From Candidatus Altimarinota bacterium (GTDB lineage: Bacteria > Patescibacteriota > Gracilibacteria > UBA4473), in NCBI GenBank assembly GCA_027028725.1, contig JALVIB010000007.1, positions 1-15,883 of the forward strand: a stretch of 15,883 nucleotides of DNA, in the 5' to 3' direction. The notes under the pieces are model-generated. The model saw only the letters and a program-made list of their open reading frames with translations. It searched no databases and was not told the origin of the DNA. Position numbers and translations under genes: made by a program. This document shows, one piece after another, positions 6,357 through 13,051 of this stretch (positions are counted from its first letter, which is position 1; each line of letters begins with the position of its first letter).

Positions 6357-6668
6357 TTATCTATTAGCAATGCGGTCAATTGCTGCTTTTACAACATCAG
6401 TTATTTCTTTATTTGCAACTGATGGATATTTTTTATCAGAATCATCTACAGATTTCTTTGCTTCCTGCACAACTGTTTGCAATTTTTCATCCATGGCAAT
6501 AATTGTTCTCTTAATACTTTCATATGCAGATTCATGGGCACTTAAAACTATTTTTAGTTGTAAAGGATTATCTGCATACTTTTTTTCTATTTCTTTTTTT
6601 CCTTCTAAGAAATCTTCTTCTGCTTTAGCTAATTCTCTCTCTAATCTTGTTTTTGGAACTTCTGACAT
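6357..6668 (-). CDS. Small helical, charged protein of unknown function (103 aa)
   Basis: I recognise no family. It is almost entirely helical and charged, with a likely coiled coil at about residues 7-30 (TRLERELAKAEEDFLEGKKE) and no membrane segment. It is preferred over the antisense frame of similar length because a promoter (TGATAGAAT, extended -10 at 6700-6695) lies 26 bases upstream of its ATG, and because the antisense protein is an odd Ser/Phe-rich sequence. It converges with the NlpC-like gene; the 15-base gap is filled by the dispersed motif. Confidence 0.65.
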   Translation of the reverse strand: MSEVPKTRLERELAKAEEDFLEGKKEIEKKYADNPLQLKIVLSAHESAYESIKRTIIAMDEKLQTVVQEAKKSVDDSDKKYPSVANKEITDVVKAAIDRIANR

Positions 6669-6694
6669 TTTTTATTTAATTTAAAAACATCACC

Positions 6695-6723
6695 ATTCTA
6701 TCACAAAATCAACAAAAAAGCAA
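6695..6723 (-). promoter_or_regulatory. Promoter of the small helical protein gene
   Basis: On the minus strand an extended -10 box, TGATAGAAT with TAGAAT at 6700-6695, is preceded at 17 bases by TTGCTT (6723-6718). The leader of about 20 bases has no Shine-Dalgarno sequence. Confidence 0.45.
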
Positions 6724-6776
6724 TACACAAGTTTAATAAATTAAAGAAAAATATCCCGCGAAATTTCTAGTTTAGT

Positions 6777-6863
6777 CATTCTCGCCAAACATAAAGTTAA
6801 GGACTTATTCGTCTACACCTCAATGTCGAGAATCAAGAGATTCTGGACAAACCAGAATGACAA
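6777..6863. repeat. Inverted-repeat element GTCATTCT...AGAATGAC
   Basis: GTCATTCT (near 6777) is matched by AGAATGAC (near 6856), and the right half itself contains a smaller hairpin (GATTCTGG/CCAGAATG). It lies just beyond the mltG stop codon in the 208-base gap and could act as a terminator for mltG. The type is common in repeat-rich bacterial genomes. Confidence 0.5.
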
Positions 6864-6876
6864 AGGAATAACAAAA

Positions 6877-7851
6877 TCACAAATAATTATACTTATTCCG
6901 ATTATGTTCCTCCAAAGTTTTTCCAAAATGGATTTTCCCCTGAGAATCGTGCAAATAGTAGTAATACTCATTTTTTCGCGGGAAAATTGCCGCTTTGAGC
7001 GAATCCAAACCGGGATTGGAAATAGCGGTTGGCGGAAGCCCGCGTTTTCGGCGCGTGTTGTATGGCGAATCTTTCGCGAAATCCTCGCTGTAAAGTGGTC
7101 GCTGCCATTCATTTAATTCATAACGCGTCGTCGCATCAATCCCCAACGGAATTCCGTCATTAATCCTTTTCCAAATCACATCGGCAATCATTGCCTTTTC
7201 TTCGGCGCTATCCCCAAACGCTTCCCGCTCAATCATCGACGCCACAATCACAATTTCGTTTAAAGTATGTCCCGATTCAGAAATATCTTTTTGATAAGGT
7301 TTTATCTGTTGACGAAAGGTGTTATAAAGTCTTTGTATAAATTTTTTACTCGAAAAATTCTCGCGATTTTCATAGTAGGTACTCGGGAATAAGTATCCTT
7401 CCAACGAGTCAATCCGAAAGCCCAAATCACAAAAATTCGTACATTTTTCAAACTCGCCCGGCTCAATTAGCAATTTTTTCGCGAGAATTTTGTCAATTTG
7501 CTTAATTGTGCTTCCCTCGGGAATAGTCACCTTAATTTCGCGGGATTTTCCGTGCAAAAGGTAGTCGTTGGCAATTTCTGAAAAAGTTAAATTGCTCGGA
7601 ATAATGTATTCTCCGGCTTGGTATTTGGTCGCGAGATTATTCCACCGCGAATAAATCTGAAACGCCAAACTATCCGAAATCAAATTTTTTTCTTCTAATT
7701 TGTCGGCAATTGTTTTTAGCGAAGCGCCTTTGGGAATGGTGATTTGTACGCGCGTGTCGTAATCAGAATTCGGTCGCGTTATCGCTAAATAAAACCGCGC
7801 TCCAAAGTAAAGCACAAGAACTAATGATATAAAGGCAAGCAATTTTTTCAT
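6877..7851 (-). CDS. mltG: Endolytic murein transglycosylase MltG (YceG-like, 324 aa)
   Basis: It cleaves nascent peptidoglycan strands in the membrane and sets glycan chain length. An N-terminal anchor helix (LLAFISLVLVLYFGARFYLA) is followed by a LysM-like region (VQITIPKGASLKTIADKLEE) and a second such repeat (IKVTIPEGSTIKQIDKILAK). The catalytic YceG domain comes next: GYLFPSTYY, VASMIEREA with the catalytic glutamate E208 by my count, IPLGIDATTRYEL, SPYNTRRKRGLPPTAISNPG and the C-terminal YYYLHDSQGKIHF. The start is the ATG at 7851, because the longer frame to 7929 would translate an intergenic repeat and a dispersed-motif copy. The YbaB gene lies 67 bases upstream on the same strand, so they may share a transcript. 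Two dispersed motifs are translated here, as KSREI and FPRKN. Confidence 0.96.
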   Translation of the reverse strand: MKKLLAFISLVLVLYFGARFYLAITRPNSDYDTRVQITIPKGASLKTIADKLEEKNLISDSLAFQIYSRWNNLATKYQAGEYIIPSNLTFSEIANDYLLHGKSREIKVTIPEGSTIKQIDKILAKKLLIEPGEFEKCTNFCDLGFRIDSLEGYLFPSTYYENRENFSSKKFIQRLYNTFRQQIKPYQKDISESGHTLNEIVIVASMIEREAFGDSAEEKAMIADVIWKRINDGIPLGIDATTRYELNEWQRPLYSEDFAKDSPYNTRRKRGLPPTAISNPGLDSLKAAIFPRKNEYYYYLHDSQGKIHFGKTLEEHNRNKYNYL

Positions 7852-7918
7852 CTTAAAATCCCGCGAAATTTTTAAATATTTTTTTAAAAAAGCCCCCTGA
7901 TAAGGAGCTTTAGTGGTT

Positions 7919-8209
7919 TTACATACCACCTAATCCGCCCATTAGCGCTTTCATTTTTTCTGCCGAAACTTGTTGTGATTTTTTCATCGCCCGATTTGTC
8001 GCGTCCATAAAAGCTTTTTCAACTTTTTTCGGATCAGATAAAACTGCTTCGTCCAAAATTTCAACTTTAACGATTGATTGGTCACCAGCGACGGTCACTT
8101 TAATCCCGTCAGATTCCGCGAAAATATGAATTTTTTCTAATTCTTTTTTAATTTTTTTAGCTTGTTTTTGTAGCTTGTACATATCACGAGCTTGTCCAAA
8201 TAGTCCCAT
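7919..8209 (-). CDS. YbaB/EbfC family nucleoid-associated protein (96 aa)
   Basis: A small DNA-binding protein with a tweezer-like dimer, usually encoded near recR and dnaX; here neither is adjacent. Features are an N-terminal helix rich in Lys (QARDMYKLQKQAKKIKKELE), the conserved strand region KVTVAGDQSIVKVEILDEAV, the helix DPKKVEKAFMDATNRAMKKS, and a Gly/Met-rich tail (MGGLGGM) typical of the family. It overlaps only the rejected N-terminal extension of mltG. Its promoter is 50-60 bases upstream, with a dispersed motif in the 5' leader. Confidence 0.95.
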   Translation of the reverse strand: MGLFGQARDMYKLQKQAKKIKKELEKIHIFAESDGIKVTVAGDQSIVKVEILDEAVLSDPKKVEKAFMDATNRAMKKSQQVSAEKMKALMGGLGGM

Positions 8210-8236
8210 TTTTAATTGTTGTTAAATTTCGCGGGA

Positions 8237-8264
8237 ATTTTACCTGAAAAATTAATTTTGCCAA
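8237..8264 (-). promoter_or_regulatory. Promoter of the YbaB-mltG unit
   Basis: On the minus strand TTGGCA (8264-8259), 16 bases, then TAAAAT (8242-8237). Transcription would start about 20 bases before the ATG, and the leader holds a dispersed-motif copy (8228-8235) and no Shine-Dalgarno sequence. Confidence 0.6.
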
Positions 8265-8283
8265 AGAATTTTCCTGTCAATAC

Positions 8284-8311
8284 TTGACATAATAAGGAAA
8301 ATAAATTTAAT
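8284..8311 (+). promoter_or_regulatory. Promoter of the 8318 gene
   Basis: TTGACA (8284-8289), 16 bases, then TTTAAT (8306-8311), which ends 6 bases before the ATG. The start codon should be the 5' end of the mRNA. It is divergent from the YbaB promoter, with 19 bases between the two -35 boxes. Confidence 0.6.
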
Positions 8312-8317
8312 TAAAAT

Positions 8318-8632
8318 ATGAAAAATCATGAATTAACAAAATTATTAAGAGAAGAAATATTAGAAATAATTGAGACAATGTATTCGTTGAAAGATTTATC
8401 TGAAAAAGAAACTCGTAGTCTTTCATACCAATATCTCAATAGAATAAACACCTTAATAAACCATTACCAAGAAACAAATCTAACTGATTTTAACATTTTT
8501 ATGATGATGTCAGATTTGATAATGCAAGGTGTATTAACTAATGCAACCTTAAAAGATTTAATCAGAATCCCTGCCGACAAACGACCAATTGTTCTTAACC
8601 AACTAGACCAAGCGAACTATTTAGGTAATTAA
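8318..8632 (+). CDS. Small helical protein of unknown function (104 aa)
   Basis: I recognise no family. It is predicted helical, acidic at the N-terminus (LTKLLREEILEIIETMY), with a central Tyr/Asn-rich stretch and a Met-rich helix (NIFMMMSDLIMQGVL). There is no signal peptide or membrane helix. Support for it being real comes from the strong promoter placed exactly for a leaderless start, a clean 104-codon frame and AT-rich codon use like its neighbours. The stop is followed within a few bases by the dispersed motif and a GGGGG-type hairpin repeat. Confidence 0.7.
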   Translation: MKNHELTKLLREEILEIIETMYSLKDLSEKETRSLSYQYLNRINTLINHYQETNLTDFNIFMMMSDLIMQGVLTNATLKDLIRIPADKRPIVLNQLDQANYLGN

Positions 8633-8665
8633 AAAATTTCGCGGGAAATTAGCAAATCCCCCTCG

Positions 8666-8770
8666 CCCCCTTTGTCAAGGGGGAATAGGCAATATTTTTG
8701 TTTTTTATGTGGATTTCCAGAATACATATAAATAAAGTCCCTCTTGATAAAGGGATTTAGGGTGATTTGT
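8666..8770. repeat. Hairpin repeats of the CCCCCTTT...GGGGG class
   Basis: CCCCCTTTGTCAAGGGGG (8666-8683) and TCCCTCTTGATAAAGGGATT (from 8739) flank an AT-rich spacer. They are the same class as the elements after glyA and the surface-protein gene, and may terminate the 8318 transcript. Confidence 0.5.
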
Positions 8771-8794
8771 CTTCAAAAATCCCGCGAAATTTTC

Positions 8795-8863
8795 AAAAAA
8801 AAGAACCATTCGGTTGCTCCGCGGGTGCTCATTAGAATGAGTGGGAGGGTTGAATGGTTCTTT
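8795..8863 (-). terminator. Strong intrinsic terminator, minus strand
   Basis: AAGAACCATTC (8801-8811) pairs with GAATGGTTCTT (8852-8862), and a smaller CTCATT/AATGAG hairpin sits inside. On the minus strand the stem is followed by eight T; on the plus strand the T-run is short. It therefore marks the 3' end of a minus-strand transcript. Confidence 0.65.
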
Positions 8864-9595
8864 GATGGGTTACCAGCCCGATTATTTACTTAGCTTTACT
8901 TGGGACTTTTTCTTTAATTCAGAATAAATCTGAATTAAACCGCGATTCCAATCGGTGCTCTGATGTAGTTTTTAGATAATTTGACAATAAATTGTCAATC
9001 AAATAAACTACGAGCAGTAGGAAGTGATTTAGAAACTTTTTCGAAAAGATATATTCGTGAGGGAATATGTCTTTTTTCTTTTTTTCCACCTTCGCTAAAG
9101 CTTCGGTGGACTAAAAAGTCGCGGGATTTTTTTCAAAATTCCGGAAAGAAGAAGTCTAAATCTATCAGAAACGGCTTTTGTGAAAGGCGGCTTCGGTTAA
9201 AGAAATTTTAATCGGAGTCGTCTTTCTGAGAGATTAAGAAATAATTTCCTAAGGTCTCAGCAGAAAAGTCGCTCCTGATTTCGCCTTCACGCGTTTCTGA
9301 TGCATCCAATGAAGTGGTAAGCTTCTGGACGACATCGTAAAGCAGAAAGCATTTGAGGCAACGACAAAACCTTGAAGCTGGAAAGGAAAACCTAACCAGC
9401 CGAATGGCTATCATTGACTCAAAGCTTTCTAACTTTGTGGTGAATGAATGATTGTGTGAAAGATCGAGAGGAACACCGGAAGAGTGCGAGGAGTTTTCAG
9501 CAAGGATTACCTGCCTCTTCCGAAGTGTTCAAAGCATTCTACTCGCTAAACTAAATTCTGTCAAAAAGTTTGCCTTGAAAATCAAAATAAAATGT
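8795..9595 (-). ncRNA. Candidate large structured RNA, class not recognised
   Basis: No convincing protein frame crosses this stretch, which is less AT-rich than neighbouring gaps and full of nested complementary segments. On the minus strand a perfect -10 box TATAAT (9606-9601) marks a start near 9594, and a strong terminator hairpin with eight T ends it near 8795. Stems between include 9472-9484/9515-9529, 9214-9231/9255-9275 (with small interruptions), 9044-9056/9062-9075, 9086-9090/9105-9109, 8957-8971/9005-9015 and 8914-8923/8929-8938. Hairpins read the same on both strands, so strand rests on the promoter and terminator. I found no canonical tmRNA, RNase P, SRP or rRNA motifs. It may be more than one RNA. 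Confidence 0.45.
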
Positions 9596-9600
9596 TTTAC

Positions 9601-9606
9601 ATTATA
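9601..9606 (-). promoter_or_regulatory. -10 box of the candidate structured RNA
   Basis: TATAAT on the minus strand (9606-9601). The 17 bases upstream are part of a dispersed-motif copy, and no good -35 box is seen, so the call depends mainly on the perfect -10 box and the distant terminator. Confidence 0.4.
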
Positions 9607-9649
9607 AATTTAGAAAATCCCGCGAAATTTTAATATATTCCTTTTCCAC

Positions 9650-9733
9650 GTAGGGAACGAATATTTTCGTTCCTAATTATTTTCCTTTTTTATTGGATTT
9701 ATTTTTTGTGGAGCGAATATATTCGCTCCCTAC
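9650..9733. repeat. 84-bp composite palindromic element, copy A
   Basis: The left end GTAGGG leads into the palindrome AACGAATATTTTCGTT, then an AT-rich spacer containing CCTTTTTTATTGGATT, then a second palindrome AGCGAATATATTCGCT and the right end CCCTAC. A second 84-bp copy lies inverted at 13052-13135. The structure is like a REPIN or small MITE. Confidence 0.8.
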
Positions 9734-9761
9734 AAATTTTTTCGCGGGATTTTACAAAAAA

Positions 9762-9837
9762 TGTAGGGACGCCCTTTATGGGTGTCCAAAAAAACAGAAT
9801 TCAAATTATTGGGCGACCACAAGGGATCGCCCCTACA
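9762..9837. repeat. 76-bp composite palindromic element
   Basis: TGTAGGGACGCCC...GGGTGTCC, a spacer, then GGGCGACC...GATCGCCCCTACA. It has the same outer ends and the same two-palindrome layout as the 84-bp element, but both cores differ. Confidence 0.7.
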
Positions 9838-9851
9838 AAGCAAAGAAAAAA

Positions 9852-10013
9852 ATTATTAACTTTTAATTGTTAATTTCTAGAAAATCCCGCGAAATTTTCT
9901 CTCGAAAGCGCGAATTCGAATTCGCGCCTACAAAAAAGGAATTATTTTAATTAGGGACGGTTTCAAACCGTCCCCTACAAAAATTATTAACTTTTAACTA
10001 TTAACTACTAACT
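9852..10013. repeat. Repeat cluster: two heptamer arrays, one GCGCGAATTC module, one GGGACGG module
   Basis: Heptamer arrays lie at 9852-9876 and 9981-10013. A GTAGGCGCG/CGCGCTTTC module (minus orientation) lies at 9902-9931, and TTAGGGACGG...CCGTCCCCTACA at 9951-9979. One dispersed-motif copy is at 9886-9893. No coding frame is credible in 9610-10017. Confidence 0.7.
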
Positions 10014-10017
10014 TCCT

Positions 10018-10512
10018 CTACCCAATCTTCAAATAATACTTCTTATAAAGTTCCGTGATTTTGGCTTTGGCGAAACTAAATAGCTCATCAAGCATTTCCT
10101 GAATATGCCGAATCTGCAAAATTGTCTTTTCCAAAGCGCTGGCATTAAATTTTCGCGCGTTTCTAATCTTATCCGCCTGCGCAATAAGTTTTGATTTTTC
10201 TTTCTCAAGCGAGCGCCGAACTCTTTTCTTTTGCACCGTAATTGACGGCAAAATCACCTCTTTGGCAGCCTTGCTTCCCAAAATTCCGTAAATCTTATCC
10301 GAAATTCCCGCGAAAATTGAGGTATTCGTCTTTTTCTCAACTTTTTGTGTTTTCCCTTTTTGAGAACTTGTTGGAATTTTCTCACTAACCGCCTTACTAA
10401 CCGTTTCCGATAACTTCAAATCTTCTAAATGATTATCAACATCGCCCAGCTCCTCGCCCATTTCCGCGAGAAACCTTTTTTCTATTTGTTTTTGGCTTGT
10501 AATTTTAGTCAT
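10018..10512 (-). CDS. Helical protein of unknown function (164 aa)
   Basis: I recognise no family. The N-terminal third (residues 1-60) is polar and probably disordered. The C-terminal half is basic and helical, with likely coiled coil (VRRSLEKEKSKLIAQADKIR, then LEKTILQIRHIQEMLDELFS) and a Lys/Tyr tail. There is no signal or membrane helix. Residues IFAGIS near the centre come from a copy of the dispersed motif (10307-10314). A good promoter, TTGACC-N16-TATCAT, lies just upstream, giving a leader of about 7 bases. It is divergent from the nucleotidyltransferase gene. Confidence 0.7.
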   Translation of the reverse strand: MTKITSQKQIEKRFLAEMGEELGDVDNHLEDLKLSETVSKAVSEKIPTSSQKGKTQKVEKKTNTSIFAGISDKIYGILGSKAAKEVILPSITVQKKRVRRSLEKEKSKLIAQADKIRNARKFNASALEKTILQIRHIQEMLDELFSFAKAKITELYKKYYLKIG

Positions 10513-10526
10513 TTTTTCGCGACTAA

Positions 10527-10554
10527 ATGATAACGAAAATCATCAGTCGGTCAA
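10527..10554 (-). promoter_or_regulatory. Promoter of the 10512 gene
   Basis: On the minus strand TTGACC (10554-10549), a 16-base spacer, then TATCAT (10532-10527), 14 bases before the ATG. Confidence 0.55.
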
Positions 10555-10568
10555 TTATACCTTATTTT

Positions 10569-10597
10569 TTGGATTTTTTCAAATGCTCCACTACAAT
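10569..10597 (+). promoter_or_regulatory. Promoter of the nucleotidyltransferase gene
   Basis: TTGGAT (10569-10574), 17 bases, then TACAAT (10592-10597), ending 7 bases before the ATG at 10605. This placement fixes the start codon and argues against the longer frame from 10527. Confidence 0.6.
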
Positions 10598-10604
10598 TCA
10601 GGCG

Positions 10605-11678
10605 ATGAAAGCTTTAATTCTAGCCGGCGGATTTGCGACACGCTTGTGGCCGCTTTGTGAAAATCGCGCCAAACCGCTTTTATTATTAGACGGAAAGACG
10701 ATTTTGGCACATATTTTAGAAAAAATCCCGGCGGAAATGGAGGCAATTTTGCTGACAAATTCTAAATTTTTCGCGGATTTTCAGCAAGAATTAGAAAAAC
10801 TGGGACGAACAAATGTAGAAATTTTTTGCGAAGACGCTTATTCGGACGGGCAGAAACTGGGGGCGCTCGGCGCACTTTCGGCAGTTTCCCGCGAAAAAAA
10901 TATTGAGGAAACGATTCTAGTTTTGGCGGGAGACAATATTTTACCGGGACTGGAAATTGAACAACTTTTTTGTGCAGACGATGAGGCAAAAATAGTGGCT
11001 CGCGAAGTTTCTTCGCTACACGAAGCACGAAAATTTGGAGTTTTGGAAATTAAAGACGGACGAGTTATAAATTTCGCGGAAAAACCGGCAAAACCGACTT
11101 CCAAAATTGTTTCCACCGGTTTTATGGCAATTGGTAAAGACTTGTTGCCGATTTTGCATGATTTCGCAAAAAAATCACCCGACGCTCTCGGCGGAATTTT
11201 CCCCGAGCTGCTGAAACGGAAGAAAAAGGTTTTGGCGGAAGTTGTCGCTAGCGATTGGTTTGATATTGGAAGTTTTGAAACTTATTTGGACGCGCATCAG
11301 AAATTGCAAACAACCCCCCTAAAAATCCACAAGTCCGGACTTAAAGATTCAGGGAATGCACCAAGTCTGGACTTAAAGATTTTAAAATCCCGCGAAATTT
11401 CAAAATCCCGCGAAATTTTCCACAAGTTCGAACTTAATAACTCTAAACACATACCAAGTTCGAACTTAAAGAAAATTTCTAACAAATTTTCAGGCAAAGT
11501 TTTTATTGGAGAAAACTGCGTGATAGAGGATTGCAAACTCCATAATGTGATAATTTATCCAAATACCACGCTTAAAAATTGCCACATTTCGCAATCCGTA
11601 ATTGACGAAAATTGCCATCTGGAAGGTCTTGACCTCAATCGCAAACTCATCCGCGCCGGCACAAAGCAGGTTTTCTAA
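10605..11678 (+). CDS. Sugar-1-phosphate nucleotidyltransferase with C-terminal left-handed beta-helix (357 aa)
   Basis: It makes an NDP-sugar from an NTP and a sugar-1-phosphate. The N-terminal nucleotidyltransferase domain starts at once (MKALILAGGFATRLWPLCEN, then RAKPLLLLDGK), with the pyrophosphorylase loop and conserved Lys. Further blocks are LVLAGDNILPG (metal-binding Asp), FAEKPAKPTSKIVSTGFMAI and VVASDWFDIGSFETYLDAH. The last 60 residues (FIGENCVIEDCKLHNVIIYP onward) are hexapeptide repeats of a beta-helix. The exact sugar (glucose or mannose) cannot be read from sequence alone. The linker between the domains (about residues 240-290) is encoded by a duplicated palindromic repeat and two tandem dispersed motifs. 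A role in cell-surface polysaccharide synthesis is inferred from the sugar phosphotransferase in the window. Confidence 0.9.
   Translation: MKALILAGGFATRLWPLCENRAKPLLLLDGKTILAHILEKIPAEMEAILLTNSKFFADFQQELEKLGRTNVEIFCEDAYSDGQKLGALGALSAVSREKNIEETILVLAGDNILPGLEIEQLFCADDEAKIVAREVSSLHEARKFGVLEIKDGRVINFAEKPAKPTSKIVSTGFMAIGKDLLPILHDFAKKSPDALGGIFPELLKRKKKVLAEVVASDWFDIGSFETYLDAHQKLQTTPLKIHKSGLKDSGNAPSLDLKILKSREISKSREIFHKFELNNSKHIPSSNLKKISNKFSGKVFIGENCVIEDCKLHNVIIYPNTTLKNCHISQSVIDENCHLEGLDLNRKLIRAGTKQVF
11328..11471 (+). repeat. In-gene duplicated palindromic repeat with tandem dispersed motifs
   Basis: Four 12-base palindromes, AAGTCCGGACTT (11331), AAGTCTGGACTT (11363, one mismatch), AAGTTCGAACTT (11424) and AAGTTCGAACTT (11456), form two pairs. 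Each pair is spaced by exactly 32 bases, and the pairs are offset by 93 bases (31 codons). Two dispersed-motif cores (11389 and 11407) lie between the pairs. A related partial copy is near 14956-14975. All of it is translated in frame. Confidence 0.85.
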
Positions 11679-11702
11679 ACTCGACAAAATCCCGCGAAAT
11701 TT

Positions 11703-12467
11703 TTATTTCTTCAGACAATTTGGTAAAAGTTTTAAAAAATCCAAACACTTATCATAATCTAATTCATAATAATTTACGCCTAAATTAATAGCTTGGTAAT
11801 ACTTTTCCTGATTATTTTTATAAAATTCCTCCGCGGGAAGTTGCCAAAACTTTTTGCCGAGTTTTTCTGCTATAAACCATTTTTCTAACAACCTGGCGAT
11901 TCGCCCATTTCCGTCCATAAAAGGATGAATATGAGCGAGTTTTAAATGAATCAAAGACGCATGATAAAAAGTTTCGCTAGCAGAAAGTGAGCGATTGAGG
12001 AGTTCGGAAATTTCGCGGAAAAATTCCTGCATTTCAGGCACAACATGTTCTGCTTCTAGTGCGAGATAAATCAAACCTTGTTTCCCAAAAACCCCCACCG
12101 ATTCTTCGCGATATTTCCCGCGTTTACTTTTGATTAACAAAGTTCTAGACAAAATCCGATGAACTTGTAAAAAATTTTCTTCGGTTAAATCATTTTTCTG
12201 TGCGTATTTATAAGCCTCCACCAAATCCTCTATTTCCGCGATTTCTTTGGCTGATTTAAACTTCGTTTTGCTTAATTCGTAATTCATAAAAGAATTTAAA
12301 TCAATCGTATTCCCTTCAATATTAGAAGAATAAACAGCCGAAGCCTTCGTCAAAAAATCTAAATTTTGCGGTTTTTCGGAAAAATCAAATTCCGCAATCC
12401 AGTCGGCAATTTTTTGCCCAATTTCTGCCTGATATCCCGCGAAATATTTTGAATCACCAACTTTCAT
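11703..12467 (-). CDS. fic: Fic family protein, self-inhibited class (254 aa)
   Basis: Fic enzymes usually transfer AMP from ATP to a Ser, Thr or Tyr of a target protein. The active-site motif is complete: HPFMDGNGRIARLLEKW with catalytic H181. The inhibitory helix motif [S/T]xxxE[G/N] is present as SSNIEGN (residues 47-53; E51 would block the ATP gamma-phosphate site). This places it in the class with an N-terminal inhibitory helix in the same protein. I chose the ATG at 12467; the longer frame to 12593 would translate the promoter and a dispersed motif. A TATAAT box (12495-12490) supports this start. No DNA-binding winged helix is seen at the C-terminus. The target is unknown. Confidence 0.93.
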   Translation of the reverse strand: MKVGDSKYFAGYQAEIGQKIADWIAEFDFSEKPQNLDFLTKASAVYSSNIEGNTIDLNSFMNYELSKTKFKSAKEIAEIEDLVEAYKYAQKNDLTEENFLQVHRILSRTLLIKSKRGKYREESVGVFGKQGLIYLALEAEHVVPEMQEFFREISELLNRSLSASETFYHASLIHLKLAHIHPFMDGNGRIARLLEKWFIAEKLGKKFWQLPAEEFYKNNQEKYYQAINLGVNYYELDYDKCLDFLKLLPNCLKK

Positions 12468-12489
12468 AAAAGTGTTTTTAATCGTGTTA

Positions 12490-12517
12490 ATTATAGGCAA
12501 AAATGGCAAAAAGTAAA
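12490..12517 (-). promoter_or_regulatory. Promoter of the fic gene
   Basis: On the minus strand TTTACT (12517-12512), 16 bases, then a perfect TATAAT (12495-12490). The leader is about 16 bases with no Shine-Dalgarno sequence. Confidence 0.55.
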
Positions 12518-12526
12518 TTGAGAAAC

Positions 12527-12554
12527 TCGACAAAATCCCGCGAAAAAATAAGAT
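12527..12554 (+). promoter_or_regulatory. Promoter of the PF06695-type gene
   Basis: TCGACA (12527-12532), 16 bases, then TAAGAT (12549-12554), ending 7 bases before the ATG. Most of the spacer is a dispersed-motif copy (12537-12544). Confidence 0.5.
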
Positions 12555-12561
12555 TCGCACG

Positions 12562-13032
12562 ATGTTAAACGGACTTTGGCAAACTTTTCTCACCGCGATG
12601 ATCCCGCTGACCGAATTGAGGTTGGCAATTCCCTTGGGCTACGCGCAGTTTGATTTGAATATCTGGTGGGCAATTTTCGCGGGATTTTTGGGAAATATCG
12701 TTGCCGTTGCTTTATTGCTTTTAATTCTGCCGTTAATTGTTAGTTTGTTTTGGGAAATTGCTATTTTTCGCGAGATTTTGAAGAAAATTTTCGCTAAAAC
12801 TCGCGATAAATTCGCGGGAAAATTATCCAAATGGGGCGAAATCGCCTTAATTCTCTTTGTTGCCATTCCCCTACCCGGCAGCGGCGGCTGGACCGGCGCG
12901 CTTATCGCCTATTTATTCGGACTTTCCTACTGGAAATCTATGAAGTTCATCTCCATTGGACTGCTTATTTCTAGTTTGTTAGTCGGCTTACTGACCGCTG
13001 GCGTAGGCAGTTTAATTCACGCTTTACAATAA
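12562..13032 (+). CDS. PF06695-type (small multidrug export family) membrane protein (156 aa)
   Basis: An integral membrane protein with about four to five helices (about residues 8-26, 35-65, 93-118 and 128-152). The conserved family blocks are visible: IPLTELRLAIPLGYA near the N-terminus, an Asn in FLGNIVAVALLLLILP, and AIPLPGSGGWTGALIAYLFG. The family name comes from early annotation, and the transport function is not proven. The gene starts 7 bases after a -10 box and is divergent from fic. Two dispersed motifs inside the gene are translated, one as IFAGF in the second helix and one as KFAGK. Confidence 0.88.
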   Translation: MLNGLWQTFLTAMIPLTELRLAIPLGYAQFDLNIWWAIFAGFLGNIVAVALLLLILPLIVSLFWEIAIFREILKKIFAKTRDKFAGKLSKWGEIALILFVAIPLPGSGGWTGALIAYLFGLSYWKSMKFISIGLLISSLLVGLLTAGVGSLIHALQ

Positions 13033-13051
13033 AAATCCCGCGAAAAAATTC

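Noticed and set aside
6307..6684. Plus-strand frame of 125 codons opposite the 6357-6668 gene
   Set aside because: It is Ser/Phe-rich with no family resemblance, overlaps the end of the NlpC-like gene, and has no promoter as good as the minus-strand gene.
6813..7116. Two overlapping frames at the mltG 3' end
   Set aside because: They are shadows of mltG and an inverted repeat; their amino acid composition is not protein-like.
7852..7929. Longer N-terminus for mltG (start at 7929)
   Set aside because: The extra 26 residues come from a hairpin repeat and a dispersed-motif copy, and they precede the normal membrane-anchor start MKKLLAF.
8981..9414. Frames of 76 codons (plus) and 68 codons (minus) inside the candidate RNA
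   Set aside because: They cross strong hairpins, have no recognisable homology and no suitable start signals. The structured-RNA reading explains the region better.
8795..9595. RNase P RNA or tmRNA as a firm call for the structured region
   Set aside because: The conserved P4 strands (GGAAAGTCC and ACAGAACCCGGCTTA types) and the tmRNA tRNA-like end (TTCGA arm plus CCA) are not found on either strand, and the apparent length of 800 is too long.
10527..10604. Longer N-terminus for the nucleotidyltransferase
   Set aside because: The extra residues cover the promoter, and MKALILAGG at 10605 is the normal family start.
12468..12593. Longer N-terminus for the Fic protein (start at 12593)
   Set aside because: It would translate the fic promoter, a dispersed motif and part of the divergent gene; the ATG at 12467 lies just after a TATAAT box.
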